DNA from: Methanobacterium sp. Maddingley MBC34
GTDB lineage: Archaea; Methanobacteriota; Methanobacteria; Methanobacteriales; Methanobacteriaceae
Direction: 5' to 3'
Assembly: GCA_000309865.1 (NCBI GenBank)
Contig: AMGN01000009.1
Span: 1-51,626, forward strand
DNA length: 51,626 nt
Both the position numbers and the translations under genes were made by a program. Below, piece by piece: positions 14,163 to 24,313 of this stretch (its first letter is position 1; the number at the start of each line of letters is the position of its first letter). A model generated the notes under the pieces. That model had not been told where the DNA came from. It saw only the letters and a program-made list of their open reading frames with translations, and did no database searches.

Positions 14163-14936
14163 TTACTGGGTCACCTTATTTTTTAAGATTCCAACTCCTT
14201 CTACACTCACTTCAGCCACATCTCCCACATGAAGGGGTCCCACACCTGGAGGAGTACCAGTGGCAATCACATCACCGGGATGGAGAGTCATGATTTGTGA
14301 TATGAAACTTACCAATTCTTCTGGAGGGAATATCATGTTTCGGGTGTTGGAATCCTGTTTAACTTTTCCATTAACTTTCATGCATATTTTTTGATTAGTA
14401 GGGTCCATTTCAGTTTCCATCCATGGCCCTAAGGGGCAGAAAGTATCGAAACTCTTAGCACGGGTCCACTGACCATCTTTTTGCTGTAAATCCCTGGCAG
14501 TAACATCATTTAGAGCAGTATACCCTGCTATGCAATCAAAAGCATCCTCTTGATTAACAAAACGGGCTTCAAGGCCAATTACAACTGCCAGTTCAGCTTC
14601 ATAGTCCACTTGATGAGACTGAGTGGGGTAGACAATGATATCCTCATGACCGATTACAGTGGTTGGTGGCTTTATAAACAGGATAGGTTCATCAGGGAGG
14701 GCCATGTTTAACTCTTCAGCATGGTCCCGATAATTCAAACCCACACAGACCACTTTACTGGGTTGAACCGGTGGAAGAATTTTAACCTCATCCAATGAGT
14801 AAAATTCCTTCCTTTCAAGATTATCAAAGGGCGATTGGGAAGCTTCAAGCAGGGAGTGATGGAGTTCCACCATTCCTCCATTGATAAGTACTCCTGTTTT
14901 ATCCTTGCCTTCCTTTTTAAATCTTAGAAGTTTCAT
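14163..14936 (-). CDS. Fumarylacetoacetate hydrolase (FAH) family protein
   Basis: A 257-residue FAH-fold enzyme. KVVCVGLNYRDHAEEL opens the catalytic domain near residue 59, and the metal-binding acidic set is visible as YEAELAVVIG near 111-120 and LNDVTARDLQ near 141-150; GDVIATGTPPGVG near 221-233 is the family's C-terminal block. FAH enzymes cleave C-C bonds or decarboxylate/tautomerise beta-diketo acids (for example oxaloacetate decarboxylase or tautomerase). The substrate cannot be inferred. The N-terminal 55 residues form the usual small cap. It is followed downstream by leuS in the opposite direction and preceded by hisG on the same strand 71 bp away. Confidence 0.88.
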   Translation of the reverse strand: MKLLRFKKEGKDKTGVLINGGMVELHHSLLEASQSPFDNLERKEFYSLDEVKILPPVQPSKVVCVGLNYRDHAEELNMALPDEPILFIKPPTTVIGHEDIIVYPTQSHQVDYEAELAVVIGLEARFVNQEDAFDCIAGYTALNDVTARDLQQKDGQWTRAKSFDTFCPLGPWMETEMDPTNQKICMKVNGKVKQDSNTRNMIFPPEELVSFISQIMTLHPGDVIATGTPPGVGPLHVGDVAEVSVEGVGILKNKVTQ

Positions 14937-15007
14937 AAAATCACTGCATTTGCTTATTTTTTAGAATTCATGCACATTTTAGATTCATGCTTAAATCTCA
15001 GATATTA

Positions 15008-15868
<861 letters not shown>

Positions 15869-15891
15869 CTGAAAAATCCTCCTATATGAAC

Positions 15892-15927
<36 letters not shown>

Positions 15928-16047
15928 TATTTAGTAAAAATGATTGAAACCGGGTAATAATGTACCGGGTCACTGTAGATTTTGCATAATAAATATGCTG
16001 TAGATATTTATGTTATTTTCCCCAATCTTATATAGATAGGTGGTCCC

Positions 16048-17340
16048 ATGGAAACCCAGACTATTCTCATAAAAAACACAACTATCCTTGCAGATGAAGT
16101 TAAGAAAGGATCAGTACTCATAGAAGACGATAAAATCGTTGATATAACTCGTAATAACTCAGGTAATGGTGCAGATGAAATCATTAATGGGGAAGGAAAA
16201 TTTCTCATTCCCGGACTGGTGAACACCCACACTCATCTTTCAATGAGCTTAATGAGGGGTTTGGCCGATGATTTACCTCTGGATGTATGGTTAAACAATC
16301 ATATATGGCCAGTGGAAGCACACCTAGAAGGTGAGCACTGCTATGCCGGAGCCCTTTTATCGGCACTTGAGATGATCAAATCCGGAACCACCACCTGTAA
16401 TGACATGTATTTTTTCATGGATGAGGTGGCTCGTGCCGTTGATGAATCAGGTATGAGGGGACTACTGTGCCATGGAATGATCGATCTCTTTGATGAAGAA
16501 AAACGGAAAGCAGAATATAAAGAAACCCTGCGCATCATAGAAAAATGCCATAACACTGCAGATGGCAGGATTCATGTGGCATTGGGACCCCATACTCCTT
16601 ACACATGTTCCCCTGAACTATTAAACTGGGTTCGCAAGAAGGCAGATGAAAAAGGACTTAGAATTCACATTCACGTTTCAGAAACTGAGAAAGAAGTTGA
16701 AGACAGTTTGAATGATAGGTTAAAGAGGCCCTTTGAATATCTGGAGGATATTAAATTTTTAGGGCCTGATGTGGTGGCAGCTCATTCTGTATGGCTTTCT
16801 GGGGCGGAAATAGCTTTAATCAAGGATAAAAATGTTAAACTATCTCACAACCCCCTGAGCAACATGAAACTGGCTTCAGGGATATCTCCAGTTTCGGATT
16901 TACTGGCTAACGATGTCTGTGTATCTTTGGGAACTGACGGAGCTGCATCTAATAATAACCTTGACCTCTTCCAGGAGATGAAAACGTCCAGTCTCCTTCA
17001 AAAGGTGCGTAAACTTGATCCCACAGTTCTGCCTGCAGGTAAAGTGCTTGAAATGGCTACAATAAATGGTGCGACTGCTTTGGGTATGGAAAAAGAGATA
17101 GGAAGCATTGAAGTTGGGAAGAAAGCGGACATGGTTCTGGTGGACATGAAAGCACCTCATCTAACTCCTTACCGGAATCCAATTTCACATCTGGTTTACT
17201 CAGCAGAAGGCTCAGATGTAAGCACAGTTATATGTAATGGGCAGATTTTAATGCGCGAAAGGGAAGTTTTAGTCATGGATGAGGTTGAAGTTATGGAAAT
17301 GGCTGAAAACGCTTCAGAAGACCTTCTATCACGAAATTGA
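16048..17340 (+). CDS. dadD: 5'-deoxyadenosine / SAH / MTA deaminase (amidohydrolase)
   Basis: A 430-residue metal-dependent deaminase. Metal ligands visible are H61-T-H63 (NTHTHLSM), the HIHVSE segment near 211, VVAAHSVWLS near 237, and LGTDGAASNN near 292. The FIPGLVNTHTH start and KLSHNPLSNMKLASG block are characteristic of the MtaD/DadD group. In methanogens this enzyme removes adenine's amino group from 5'-deoxyadenosine, S-adenosylhomocysteine and methylthioadenosine, recycling by-products of radical-SAM and methyl-transfer reactions. GGTGG lies upstream of the ATG. Gene symbol is by family; substrate preference is inferred. Confidence 0.88.
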   Translation: METQTILIKNTTILADEVKKGSVLIEDDKIVDITRNNSGNGADEIINGEGKFLIPGLVNTHTHLSMSLMRGLADDLPLDVWLNNHIWPVEAHLEGEHCYAGALLSALEMIKSGTTTCNDMYFFMDEVARAVDESGMRGLLCHGMIDLFDEEKRKAEYKETLRIIEKCHNTADGRIHVALGPHTPYTCSPELLNWVRKKADEKGLRIHIHVSETEKEVEDSLNDRLKRPFEYLEDIKFLGPDVVAAHSVWLSGAEIALIKDKNVKLSHNPLSNMKLASGISPVSDLLANDVCVSLGTDGAASNNNLDLFQEMKTSSLLQKVRKLDPTVLPAGKVLEMATINGATALGMEKEIGSIEVGKKADMVLVDMKAPHLTPYRNPISHLVYSAEGSDVSTVICNGQILMREREVLVMDEVEVMEMAENASEDLLSRN

Positions 17341-17370
17341 TGACGACTTATTTCATTAATTTTTCCATCA

Positions 17371-17400
17371 AATTTTTTGATTAATAATTTTTTGATTAAT
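17371..17400. repeat. Perfect 15-bp tandem duplication
   Basis: AATTTTTTGATTAAT at 17371-17385 and 17386-17400, contiguous, in the spacer between the deaminase and HAD genes. T-runs in each copy could also serve as archaeal termination signals. Confidence 0.85.
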
Positions 17401-17482
17401 TGATAATGAATATAAATCAGTAAAAATATGGATCATTACGCAATGGTCAATCAAACGAATTAATTTTAATAAGGCGATATTC

Positions 17483-18172
17483 ATGGATAATGGAATTTTA
17501 ACCCTTTTTGATATTGACGGCACACTGGTTCGTGGTGCACGCTGCCACTACATGGCATTCGTACATGCGGTCAGTAAGTTCTACGGAATGGAAGAAGATA
17601 TAAGTGGTATAAACTACGCAGGAAAGACAGACCCTCAGATATTAAGTGAAGTTCTGGAGATGGGGGAAATACCTGAGAAAACCATTGAAAAGAATTTTCA
17701 GCCTTGCTTGGATTACATGACTGATTATTATCTGGCTAATGTACATCAGGAAAATGTCATGGCTTTAAGTGGTGTTAAAGAGCTTTTAGGAGAACTTCAG
17801 AAGGATGAAGTACTTCTGGGACTTACCACCGGAAATCTGGAGATTATTGCCCATGCTAAACTGAAACGTGCTGGAATTGATAACTATTTTTTATTTGGTG
17901 GATTTGGCAGTGACAGCCCCAAAAGGCCTTGCCTGGTTAAAAAAGCACTGGAACGTGCCCGGGAATTGCATGGATACCATGGGGATCAGGTGTTCGTTAT
18001 TGGGGATACTCCCCGTGATGTGGAAGCAGCCAGACCATTCAACCTTCACACCATAGCTGTGGCCACTGGAAGATACTCTACTCAGGAACTGGGAAAAACA
18101 GGGGCTGATTATGTTTTGGAAAGTTTGGAAAATGTTAATCAGGTAATGGAAATTATAGGGATACGTTGTTAA
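17483..18172 (+). CDS. HAD-superfamily hydrolase, phosphoglycolate phosphatase-like
   Basis: A 229-residue HAD phosphatase. Motif I is DIDGTL near residues 10-15, with a helical C1 cap (residues ~20-90). Motif II is LTTGN near 113, the Lys of motif III is in the SDSPKRPCLVKKAL region near 145-158, and motif IV is GDTPRDVEAA near 174-183. It resembles Gph-type phosphatases and beta-phosphoglucomutase relatives; substrate not determinable. ATG preceded by AGGCGAT. It may be co-transcribed with nothing, since a 142-bp gap separates it from the upstream deaminase. Confidence 0.85.
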   Translation: MDNGILTLFDIDGTLVRGARCHYMAFVHAVSKFYGMEEDISGINYAGKTDPQILSEVLEMGEIPEKTIEKNFQPCLDYMTDYYLANVHQENVMALSGVKELLGELQKDEVLLGLTTGNLEIIAHAKLKRAGIDNYFLFGGFGSDSPKRPCLVKKALERARELHGYHGDQVFVIGDTPRDVEAARPFNLHTIAVATGRYSTQELGKTGADYVLESLENVNQVMEIIGIRC

Positions 18173-18179
18173 ATTAAAT

Positions 18180-18368
18180 TCATTCTTTTACAGCCTTTTC
18201 CATTGCTTCACTGTATCCCTTTTTAAACCCTAACCTAAAACCTTCTTTAAAAAGTTCTAGAGAGAATTCTCTCAGTCTTTCATTCTCCTTTTGATAGTAT
18301 TCCTTTTCTTTTTTGTAACGTTGCATCTCGTAAAGTTCAATAAGGTTCAATTTTTGCATTTTTATCAT
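18180..18368 (-). CDS. Small charged hypothetical protein (62 aa)
   Basis: A 62-residue Lys/Glu-rich protein with a predicted continuous helix (LYEMQRYKKEKEYYQKENERLREF), suggesting a short coiled coil, then LFKEGFRLGFKKGYSEAMEKAVKE with a repeating aromatic/glycine pattern. It is convergent with the HAD gene (stop codons 7 bp apart). No Shine-Dalgarno site is obvious; the second Met (MQKLN) is an alternative start. Unrecognised family; composition makes random occurrence unlikely. Confidence 0.55.
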   Translation of the reverse strand: MIKMQKLNLIELYEMQRYKKEKEYYQKENERLREFSLELFKEGFRLGFKKGYSEAMEKAVKE

Positions 18369-18635
18369 CTTAAAGTCTTTTTAGGATAAACCGATTTTAA
18401 ACGCACTTTATAATCCTTAGGTGGGTTACTGTCCTATTTTATTACTGGTGTGAGAAACTATTTAAACATTGCTATTTGTGATTAAAAATTCATATTTAGT
18501 GAAATTTAATGGGTTAATAATGGTGTCGGATAAATGGGTTGACCTTCATATTCTCATGAAATATTCCAATTGAAGTATCTAATTAAAGTAATAAGTTCTA
18601 TTAAAAAAGAATATAGTATCTAATTAAGGAATGGC

Positions 18636-19379
18636 TCACAATTCAACATCTAATAAGCTGGTAATTTCTTTTTTAAGTTCTAAAAACTGGGGAGAATTTC
18701 GGTTTCGAACCCGCTCCAGTTCAATTTGGAAACTCTTGATTACAGTCCCTGGGTTTCGGCTTAAGACCACTACCCTATCAGCCAGAAAAACAGCTTCGTC
18801 CACGTTATGAGTAACGAAAATAACTGTTTTCTGTTCTTCCTTCCAAATACGCACCAGTTCCTCTTGGAGCTTGTGCCGGGTCTGCACATCCAAGGCAGAG
18901 AATGGTTCATCCATTAAAAGAACAAGGGGATCGTTAACCAGTGAACGGGCAATGGCCACCCTCTGTTTCATTCCACCAGATAGTTCCTTGGGATAACTGT
19001 TCTCTTCTTGGGATAAGCCAACCAGTTTCAGGTATTCTCGGGCTTTCTGTAGCCTTTCTTCCTCTTCCATTCCTTTTAATTCCAATCCAAAGGTCACATT
19101 TTCAAGGACATTGAGCCAGGGGAATAAGGAGTACTGCTGAAATACATAACCTCTTTCTATGCTGGGGCCGGATATTTCAGTGTCTACCTCCATTATGTGG
19201 CCCTTGGTGGGGAAGTCCAGTCCGGCTATCATTCGGAGCAGTGTGGTTTTCCCGCAACCAGATGGTCCTACTATGCACAGAAACTCGCCATTACTCACTT
19301 TTAAACTGATATCTTGGAGAACAATTTGTTCATGTCCTTTTTGGGTGAAACTTTTTGTAACATTGTCAAGGGTTATCAC
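18636..19379 (-). CDS. ABC transporter ATP-binding protein (nitrate/sulfonate/taurine type)
   Basis: A 247-residue ABC ATPase. Walker A GPSGCGKTT near 39-47, Q-loop FQQYSLFPWLNV, signature LSGGMKQRVAIARSL near 135-149, Walker B LLMDEPFSALD near 157-167 and the switch His in VTHNVDEA. The sequence follows the SsuB/TauB/NrtD subfamily. Its GTG start overlaps the permease stop by 4 bp (GTGA), indicating translational coupling, and GGAGGTG lies upstream inside the permease end. Last gene of a three-gene minus-strand operon (binding protein - permease - ATPase). Confidence 0.93.
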   Translation of the reverse strand: MITLDNVTKSFTQKGHEQIVLQDISLKVSNGEFLCIVGPSGCGKTTLLRMIAGLDFPTKGHIMEVDTEISGPSIERGYVFQQYSLFPWLNVLENVTFGLELKGMEEEERLQKAREYLKLVGLSQEENSYPKELSGGMKQRVAIARSLVNDPLVLLMDEPFSALDVQTRHKLQEELVRIWKEEQKTVIFVTHNVDEAVFLADRVVVLSRNPGTVIKSFQIELERVRNRNSPQFLELKKEITSLLDVEL

Positions 19380-20113
19380 CAGCTCACCTCCTTCTCCACT
19401 CTACTGAAGAGGTAATCCGCACCTAACCCAATAACTCCAATGGTTAACATACCCACAATAGCGCTACCTGTGTCTAACATGCTGGTAGAGGTGAATATTA
19501 GGTATCCCAGGCCATTGTTGGATCCAATCATCTCTGCAGCCACGGTACACATTAATCCAACTCCTACACCCACCTTCAATCCAGTGACAATGCTGGGCAG
19601 TGAAGCAGGCACCACTACTTTGCGCAAGGTCTGCATCTGATCTGCTCCCAGAGTATAAGCTGACTCTAAAAGGACTTTATCCACTCTTTTAACTCCATCC
19701 ATGGTGTTGATGAGTATGGGGAAAACACTGCCTACGAATATAATGAAAATAGCTGATTCCAGTCCCACACCGAACCATAAAATAGCGAATGGTATCCATG
19801 CTATTGGGGGAATTGGTCTGAGTATACCTATGGTTAAACTTGTAAAGTCCTGAAAAGTTTTTGACCATCCCATCAAAATCCCGAGAGGAATACCAATCAG
19901 TGCAGAGACAGTCAGTCCCAGTACAACTCGCAGTAAAGTTAAAGAAGCATCTGTAATAAGTTGTCCGTTCATTAGAAGTGCTTCGAATGATTTTAAAACT
20001 GCAGATGGGCTGGGAAGAAAATAAGATGGTATTAATCCCGTGAATGTGGTGAGAATAGCCCAAATCACAACAACTGAAACAGGTAAGATTAATGAAATCC
20101 AAATTTTTCGCAT
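19376..20113 (-). CDS. ABC transporter permease (NitT/TauT family)
   Basis: A 245-residue integral membrane permease with about six TM segments and the EAA-type cytoplasmic loop (ESAYTLGADQMQTLRKVVVPASLPSIVTGLKVGVG, near 150-184) that contacts the ATPase. The N-terminal FLPSPSAVLKSFEALL segment is a hallmark of SsuC/TauC permeases. GGGGT precedes the ATG, and the gene is 18 bp downstream of the binding-protein gene. Confidence 0.93.
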   Translation of the reverse strand: MRKIWISLILPVSVVVIWAILTTFTGLIPSYFLPSPSAVLKSFEALLMNGQLITDASLTLLRVVLGLTVSALIGIPLGILMGWSKTFQDFTSLTIGILRPIPPIAWIPFAILWFGVGLESAIFIIFVGSVFPILINTMDGVKRVDKVLLESAYTLGADQMQTLRKVVVPASLPSIVTGLKVGVGVGLMCTVAAEMIGSNNGLGYLIFTSTSMLDTGSAIVGMLTIGVIGLGADYLFSRVEKEVSW

Positions 20114-20131
20114 TTTTTTACCCCTGTATGA

Positions 20132-21091
20132 TTAACCACCTAAAAATTGTGTATCGAATATTTGATCAGCTGTAAGATTAGATTTCAAGTATCCCATGTT
20201 AATTTCAATATTCATGAAGTTTAAAACGTTATTTTGATATTTTTTGTCCACTGAGTAAACAAATCTGATATGCTGAAGAGACATAGTCTCAACCTCTTCA
20301 TTCGTGGTTAATTCTTCAGTAAGAATAGTTGCAGTGTCGTTAAGATGTGTATTCACGTATTCTGTTGAGTTTTTATGGATCTGGAGGAATGTATTCAGTT
20401 TTTGAGGATTCTGCTCTATGAAATCTTCCCGGACGATAATCACACAGCAGGGATGATCTTCCAGAATATCATCAGAGTACATCAACACCTGACCAATACC
20501 TCGATAGGGAGCTATTGACACAAATGGTTCATAAGAGATATAAGCGTCAACTTTTTTGGCTGCAAGCGCTGATGGAATATTAAAAACATTTATTGAAATT
20601 AAATTAACATCTTTTTGAGTGATATTGTATTTTTGTAGTTCATAAACTAACAATACCTGTTGTATGGAGCTAACCCCTGGTGTGGCGATTTTTTTATCCT
20701 TTAAATCTGCGGGGCTGGTTATGGTGGAGTTTGGTTGAACCACAATTCCACTTCCAACCATGTTAACCGATCCCACAACTTTAATGGGAACTCCTTTACT
20801 TATACCCTGCATGGCTGGAGTTATCCCTACGTAACCAATATCAACATCTCCACTGGCCACTGCGTCGACAATATTGGAACCCGTGCTTATTTGAACTGTT
20901 TTAACATTTAAACCATTGTTTTCATAGGTTTTATTATATTTGGCCACCAGAAGTGCGGCGCTATGATCAGTGGGTAAGTAAGCTACTTTAATGGTATTTT
21001 GATCATTGGAATTATTGAAATAATATTGTAAAGAAGCCCCCAAAACAATTAAAACAGCTAACAATATAATTATAATACTGTAAAGTTTCAT
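20132..21091 (-). CDS. ABC transporter substrate-binding protein (SsuA/NrtA/NMT1-like)
   Basis: A 319-residue exported binding protein. An N-terminal hydrophobic helix (IIIILLAVLIVLGASL) without a lipobox Cys suggests a membrane anchor. The fold signature KVAYLPTDHSAALLVAKYNKTYENNGLNVK, GDVDIGYVGITPAMQGISKG and ALAAKKVDAYISYEPF is the NMT1/SsuA periplasmic-binding pattern. The substrate may be an alkanesulfonate, taurine, nitrate-like anion or a thiamine precursor; nothing in the locus decides. The start was set to ATG 21091 because GGGGAG lies 4-5 nt upstream; ATG 21103 is the alternative. First gene of the operon. Confidence 0.88.
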   Translation of the reverse strand: MKLYSIIIILLAVLIVLGASLQYYFNNSNDQNTIKVAYLPTDHSAALLVAKYNKTYENNGLNVKTVQISTGSNIVDAVASGDVDIGYVGITPAMQGISKGVPIKVVGSVNMVGSGIVVQPNSTITSPADLKDKKIATPGVSSIQQVLLVYELQKYNITQKDVNLISINVFNIPSALAAKKVDAYISYEPFVSIAPYRGIGQVLMYSDDILEDHPCCVIIVREDFIEQNPQKLNTFLQIHKNSTEYVNTHLNDTATILTEELTTNEEVETMSLQHIRFVYSVDKKYQNNVLNFMNIEINMGYLKSNLTADQIFDTQFLGG

Positions 21092-21128
21092 AAATCTCCC
21101 CATTCCCTTTTAAAGTATCTTAATATTT

Positions 21129-21162
21129 ATGAAGTTCTTTTTTTTATGAAGTTCTTTTTTTA
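21129..21162. repeat. 17-bp tandem repeat upstream of ABC operon
   Basis: ATGAAGTTCTTTTTTT-type unit at 21129-21145, repeated at 21146-21162 with 16 of 17 positions equal. On the minus strand this places two AAAGAACTTCAT boxes just upstream of the binding-protein gene, where they could be regulator sites. Confidence 0.7.
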
Positions 21163-21376
21163 ACAATATTATTTAATGATTTAAGTTGGTTTTTCAATCT
21201 AATTATTATTTGTTTATTTTAAGGTTAATCTTTTAAGTATTGATTCTTTATTCTTTTTTAGTTTCCCTCTGGTGATTTAGAATTCGTAATCATTATTAAT
21301 TTGGGAGTTTATATTATGTTACAGGGTAAGAATATAAAATGATAATAATTAAAAAATGGGATCAGAGGGGGTTCAA

Positions 21377-22723
21377 ATGACTTTTTTTAGGGAAGAAATA
21401 GAAACCATGCCTAGGGATGAGTTGGATGCATTGGTTGATGAGAGAATCCGTTATACTGTGCAATACGCTGCAGAAAAATCTTTATTTTATCGTAAATGGT
21501 TCAGGCAGAATAATATAAAACCAGGGGATATCAGGGATCATGAGGATCTGCGTGAACTGCCCATTATCAGTGGAAAGATCATGCGTGAACAGCAGCCTCC
21601 TGAAACTGAGGAATTTGAATTCAAATGTATGGGTTGGGATGAAATTTACACTATTCACGAGACCAGTGGAACCAGTGGTATGCCTAAATCATTCTTTTTA
21701 ACATGGGAGGATTGGAATCGGTATGCTGAAAAATATGCTCGTGCTTTTGTGTCCCAAAATTTTGGTACCGGTGACCGTGTGGTGATCTGCGCCAGTTACG
21801 GGATGAATGTGGGGGCCAGTACCATGACCATGGCTGCTCAGAAGATTGGAATGGCCATTATACCTGAGGGAAAATGTTCTTTCCCAGTGCGGATCATGAA
21901 CAGCTACCAGCCAACCGGAATAGTGGCCAGTGTATTTAAACTCCTCAGATTAGCTCGAAGGATGGAAAAAGAAGGTATAAACCCTCAAGAATCAAGTATA
22001 AAACATTTAATTGCAGGAGGGGAAAGTTTCGCTGATGAATCACGGGCCTATGTTGAGGAAGTGTGGGGAGTTCCAGTTTACAACACCTACGGTAGCACTG
22101 AGGGTACCATGTGTGGGGAGTGCCATAAAAAGGTGGGATTGCATGTTCCTGAAGACATGGTACACCTGGATCTATACGATCCTGCCATGGAAAACTTTGT
22201 AGATGAAGGAGAATGTGGTCGGATAGTTTTAACCACCCTACTACCTCCTGGAGGTAAAACCGGTACGTTGCTCTTGAATTATGACACAGAAGACACTTCA
22301 GTGGTGGTAAGCAGGGATAAATGTCCCTGCGGACGCACTCATATGCGTATTTTGAATCCAGAACGGGAGGCAGAAACAGCATGGGTGATGGGAGCTCCAT
22401 TTAACCGTGTAGATGTGGAGAAGGGTGTTTTTCAAAGGGAAAACATGGACTACTTAACCGGGGAGTATGAGGCATTTATCTATGGTGATGAGGAGGAGGT
22501 TACCCTCAGGGTAAGTGTGGAGTGTCAGGATACCAAAAACTGTGCACAGGAACTGGTTAAGGAAAACTTTTTAAAATCATTCCTTCAGTACAAGCTTCCC
22601 CTATCTGAAGCACACCAGGATGGTAGTTTTAACATCCACTTTAATTTTACTGGACCGGGAGGCCTTGAATTCTATAAGATCAGGGGTAGACCTAAACGTT
22701 TGGTTGATCGTCGCTCTGAGTAA
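21377..22723 (+). CDS. Adenylate-forming ligase, coenzyme F390 synthetase / PaaK-like
   Basis: A 448-residue member of the phenylacetate-CoA-ligase (PaaK) branch of the acyl-adenylate superfamily. ETSGTSGMPKSFFLT near 95-109 is the phosphate loop; YNTYGSTEGTMCGECHK near 233-249 holds the A5 motif; a CPCGRTHMRI segment near 315-324 is the PaaK-type Cys motif. In Methanobacteriales relatives act as coenzyme F390 synthetase, adenylylating F420 on oxygen exposure, and the genome type makes that role likely, although CoA ligase activity cannot be excluded. ATG 21377 is preceded by GGGGG; ATG 21356 lacks a site and adds 7 residues. Confidence 0.8.
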   Translation: MTFFREEIETMPRDELDALVDERIRYTVQYAAEKSLFYRKWFRQNNIKPGDIRDHEDLRELPIISGKIMREQQPPETEEFEFKCMGWDEIYTIHETSGTSGMPKSFFLTWEDWNRYAEKYARAFVSQNFGTGDRVVICASYGMNVGASTMTMAAQKIGMAIIPEGKCSFPVRIMNSYQPTGIVASVFKLLRLARRMEKEGINPQESSIKHLIAGGESFADESRAYVEEVWGVPVYNTYGSTEGTMCGECHKKVGLHVPEDMVHLDLYDPAMENFVDEGECGRIVLTTLLPPGGKTGTLLLNYDTEDTSVVVSRDKCPCGRTHMRILNPEREAETAWVMGAPFNRVDVEKGVFQRENMDYLTGEYEAFIYGDEEEVTLRVSVECQDTKNCAQELVKENFLKSFLQYKLPLSEAHQDGSFNIHFNFTGPGGLEFYKIRGRPKRLVDRRSE

Positions 22724-22891
22724 ATCAACGGAAATTGGATCTGCTTTTACAAGTGGTGGTACGAAGCAACAGTACATGAACATTACAACAATTATTCAAT
22801 TGGTTAATAGAAAAAATCGATGACTACAAATATTTTATTATTTTCTAAATAATAAAGCCGTTATATTTAAAAATAAAAAAATTAAGAGCAA

Positions 22892-23083
22892 TTAGTTCTT
22901 TATTGGTATTGAATCTTCTCTTGCTCTTGTTTTAATTCCCAGAACTGAAAGTACAAAAATTCCAGCGAAAAGAATGCTAACGAAGAAATTTGCAGCTTCA
23001 TACTGTTGCTGGAAAATTATGGTGTAAAGCCCCAGTAACACCATCATTGTAGAAAGACTTGCAGTCAAGGCCATGAAGTACAT
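22892..23083 (-). CDS. Small two-TM membrane protein (63 aa)
   Basis: A 63-residue protein with two hydrophobic helices (about 2-24 and 33-50) joined by QQQYEAANFF, and a short charged C-terminus (KTRAREDSIPIKN). GGGGTG lies 8 nt upstream of the ATG. No family recognised. It lies between the F390-synthetase-like ligase (convergent) and a 457-bp gap. Confidence 0.6.
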   Translation of the reverse strand: MYFMALTASLSTMMVLLGLYTIIFQQQYEAANFFVSILFAGIFVLSVLGIKTRAREDSIPIKN

Positions 23084-23540
23084 GGATTTTTCACCCCTGC
23101 TTGTTGTTCCTATTAGTGAATATTTCTTTCATTTCACAATACAATAAACATGTGGCATAAATTATGTGACAAGATTCACAAAAAGGAGGAATTCATTTTT
23201 TTAAATTAGTAAATTCTAAATAGGAGAGTATTGTTTATTTGATTAAAATGAGTTTTTAGGAGCTCTCTAAAAAAATAAAGTGAAAAATGTGCTTATTATT
23301 TTTTAAGGGAGTTAACCCCTAAAACCAGTAATATTTTATTAGAATCAGTAATATTAATGGTCATCCCGTGTTTTGCATGATGGGACATTTTTATAATCTG
23401 CAGGGCAATGTTTTTAGGAGTATCGTAGTCCGAATGGTACCTGTGGACTAATTAGGGGACTATTGCACTTGTTAATCAAGATACTCCAAAAATGAAAATA
23501 AGACGGATGAAAACTAAATTTATATTGTAATTTTCAAACC
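23084..23540. other. Intergenic region without a supported gene
   Basis: 457 bp of AT-rich DNA. It holds a GGAGG at 23184-23188 that is followed by a stop-rich frame, and a 10-bp direct repeat CAGTAATATT at 23326-23335 and 23346-23355 (20-bp period). The part next to 23083 should contain the promoter of the small membrane gene. No ORF above 30 codons has a usable start and site. Confidence 0.6.
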
Positions 23541-24122
23541 CTAGTAATAATCAAAGACCTGCACAGTCCATTGAACTTGATTATCTGGAATATCTGGAAT
23601 ATCAATGTTAACAGAGTAAGTTCCAGGTTGGGTTTTGATCTGTAAGCTCATGGTCTTCAGGGACATATCATTGGCTTTCCAGGCCAGGTCATCGGAAGAT
23701 GACACTCCGTTAGATCCGTAGATCTGGCACTTCAAATTGGTATCTGGAGTTAGGGGTTGGGCAGTGATGTAAACTCTCATTTTATCACCCTTAATCTGAA
23801 AAGACCTTAGATCATCAGATGTTCCATTGTAAACACTGATCTGATTCCAGGATGCTTGGGTAGAAATGAAGGAGTCAGTATTATTTACACTGCCATGGGT
23901 ACCGGGCCATAAGATGGCAACAGTAATCACAAATAGGATTAGGATACCAACTCCTAAAAATTTGAGGTTTTTAACTGTGAAACCACCATTATCATCTGAT
24001 ATTTCATCATCTTTAGGTTTTTTTGAAGATTTTTTAACCTTAAATGGTTCACCGCAAAACTCGCAGATAACGGCATCATCCGGATTTTCGTGTCTACATC
24101 TGGGGCAAATCATCTCATTCAC
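23541..24122 (-). CDS. Zinc-ribbon membrane-anchored protein
   Basis: A 193-residue protein. The N-terminus is a zinc ribbon (CPRC at 6-9 and CEFC at 20-23), followed by a Lys-rich linker, one membrane segment near 51-70 (FLGVGILILFVITVAILWP) and an exported C-terminal domain of about 120 residues that looks beta-rich (SFQIKGDKMRVYITAQPLT, GTYSVNIDIPD). This cytoplasmic-ribbon/outside-domain topology is common in methanogen proteins of unknown function. AGGAACTGGTG precedes the ATG. Single gene. Confidence 0.75.
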   Translation of the reverse strand: MNEMICPRCRHENPDDAVICEFCGEPFKVKKSSKKPKDDEISDDNGGFTVKNLKFLGVGILILFVITVAILWPGTHGSVNNTDSFISTQASWNQISVYNGTSDDLRSFQIKGDKMRVYITAQPLTPDTNLKCQIYGSNGVSSSDDLAWKANDMSLKTMSLQIKTQPGTYSVNIDIPDIPDNQVQWTVQVFDYY

Positions 24123-24313
24123 CAGTTCCTATTAAAAATAGCTAAGTGTATTATTTGTTATTCAGGATATTTATGTTTATTCTAAAATATACTGGAAATT
24201 TATGCAAGTGATGAACAGGGTGAGGTTATAATTTTTTTAAACTAGTTACAGTTTAAATGATGAAGAATCTAAGACGATAAATAGAAAATAAATAAAATGA
24301 AAAGTGATTAAAA

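Noticed and set aside
15949..15970. Direct repeat ACCGGGT (15949-15955, 15964-15970) between hisG and the deaminase
   Set aside because: Only 7 bp and no link to a known regulator; kept out of the feature list.
23184..23220. Perfect GGAGG at 23184
   Set aside because: The frames that follow hit stop codons within a few residues, so it is a chance match.
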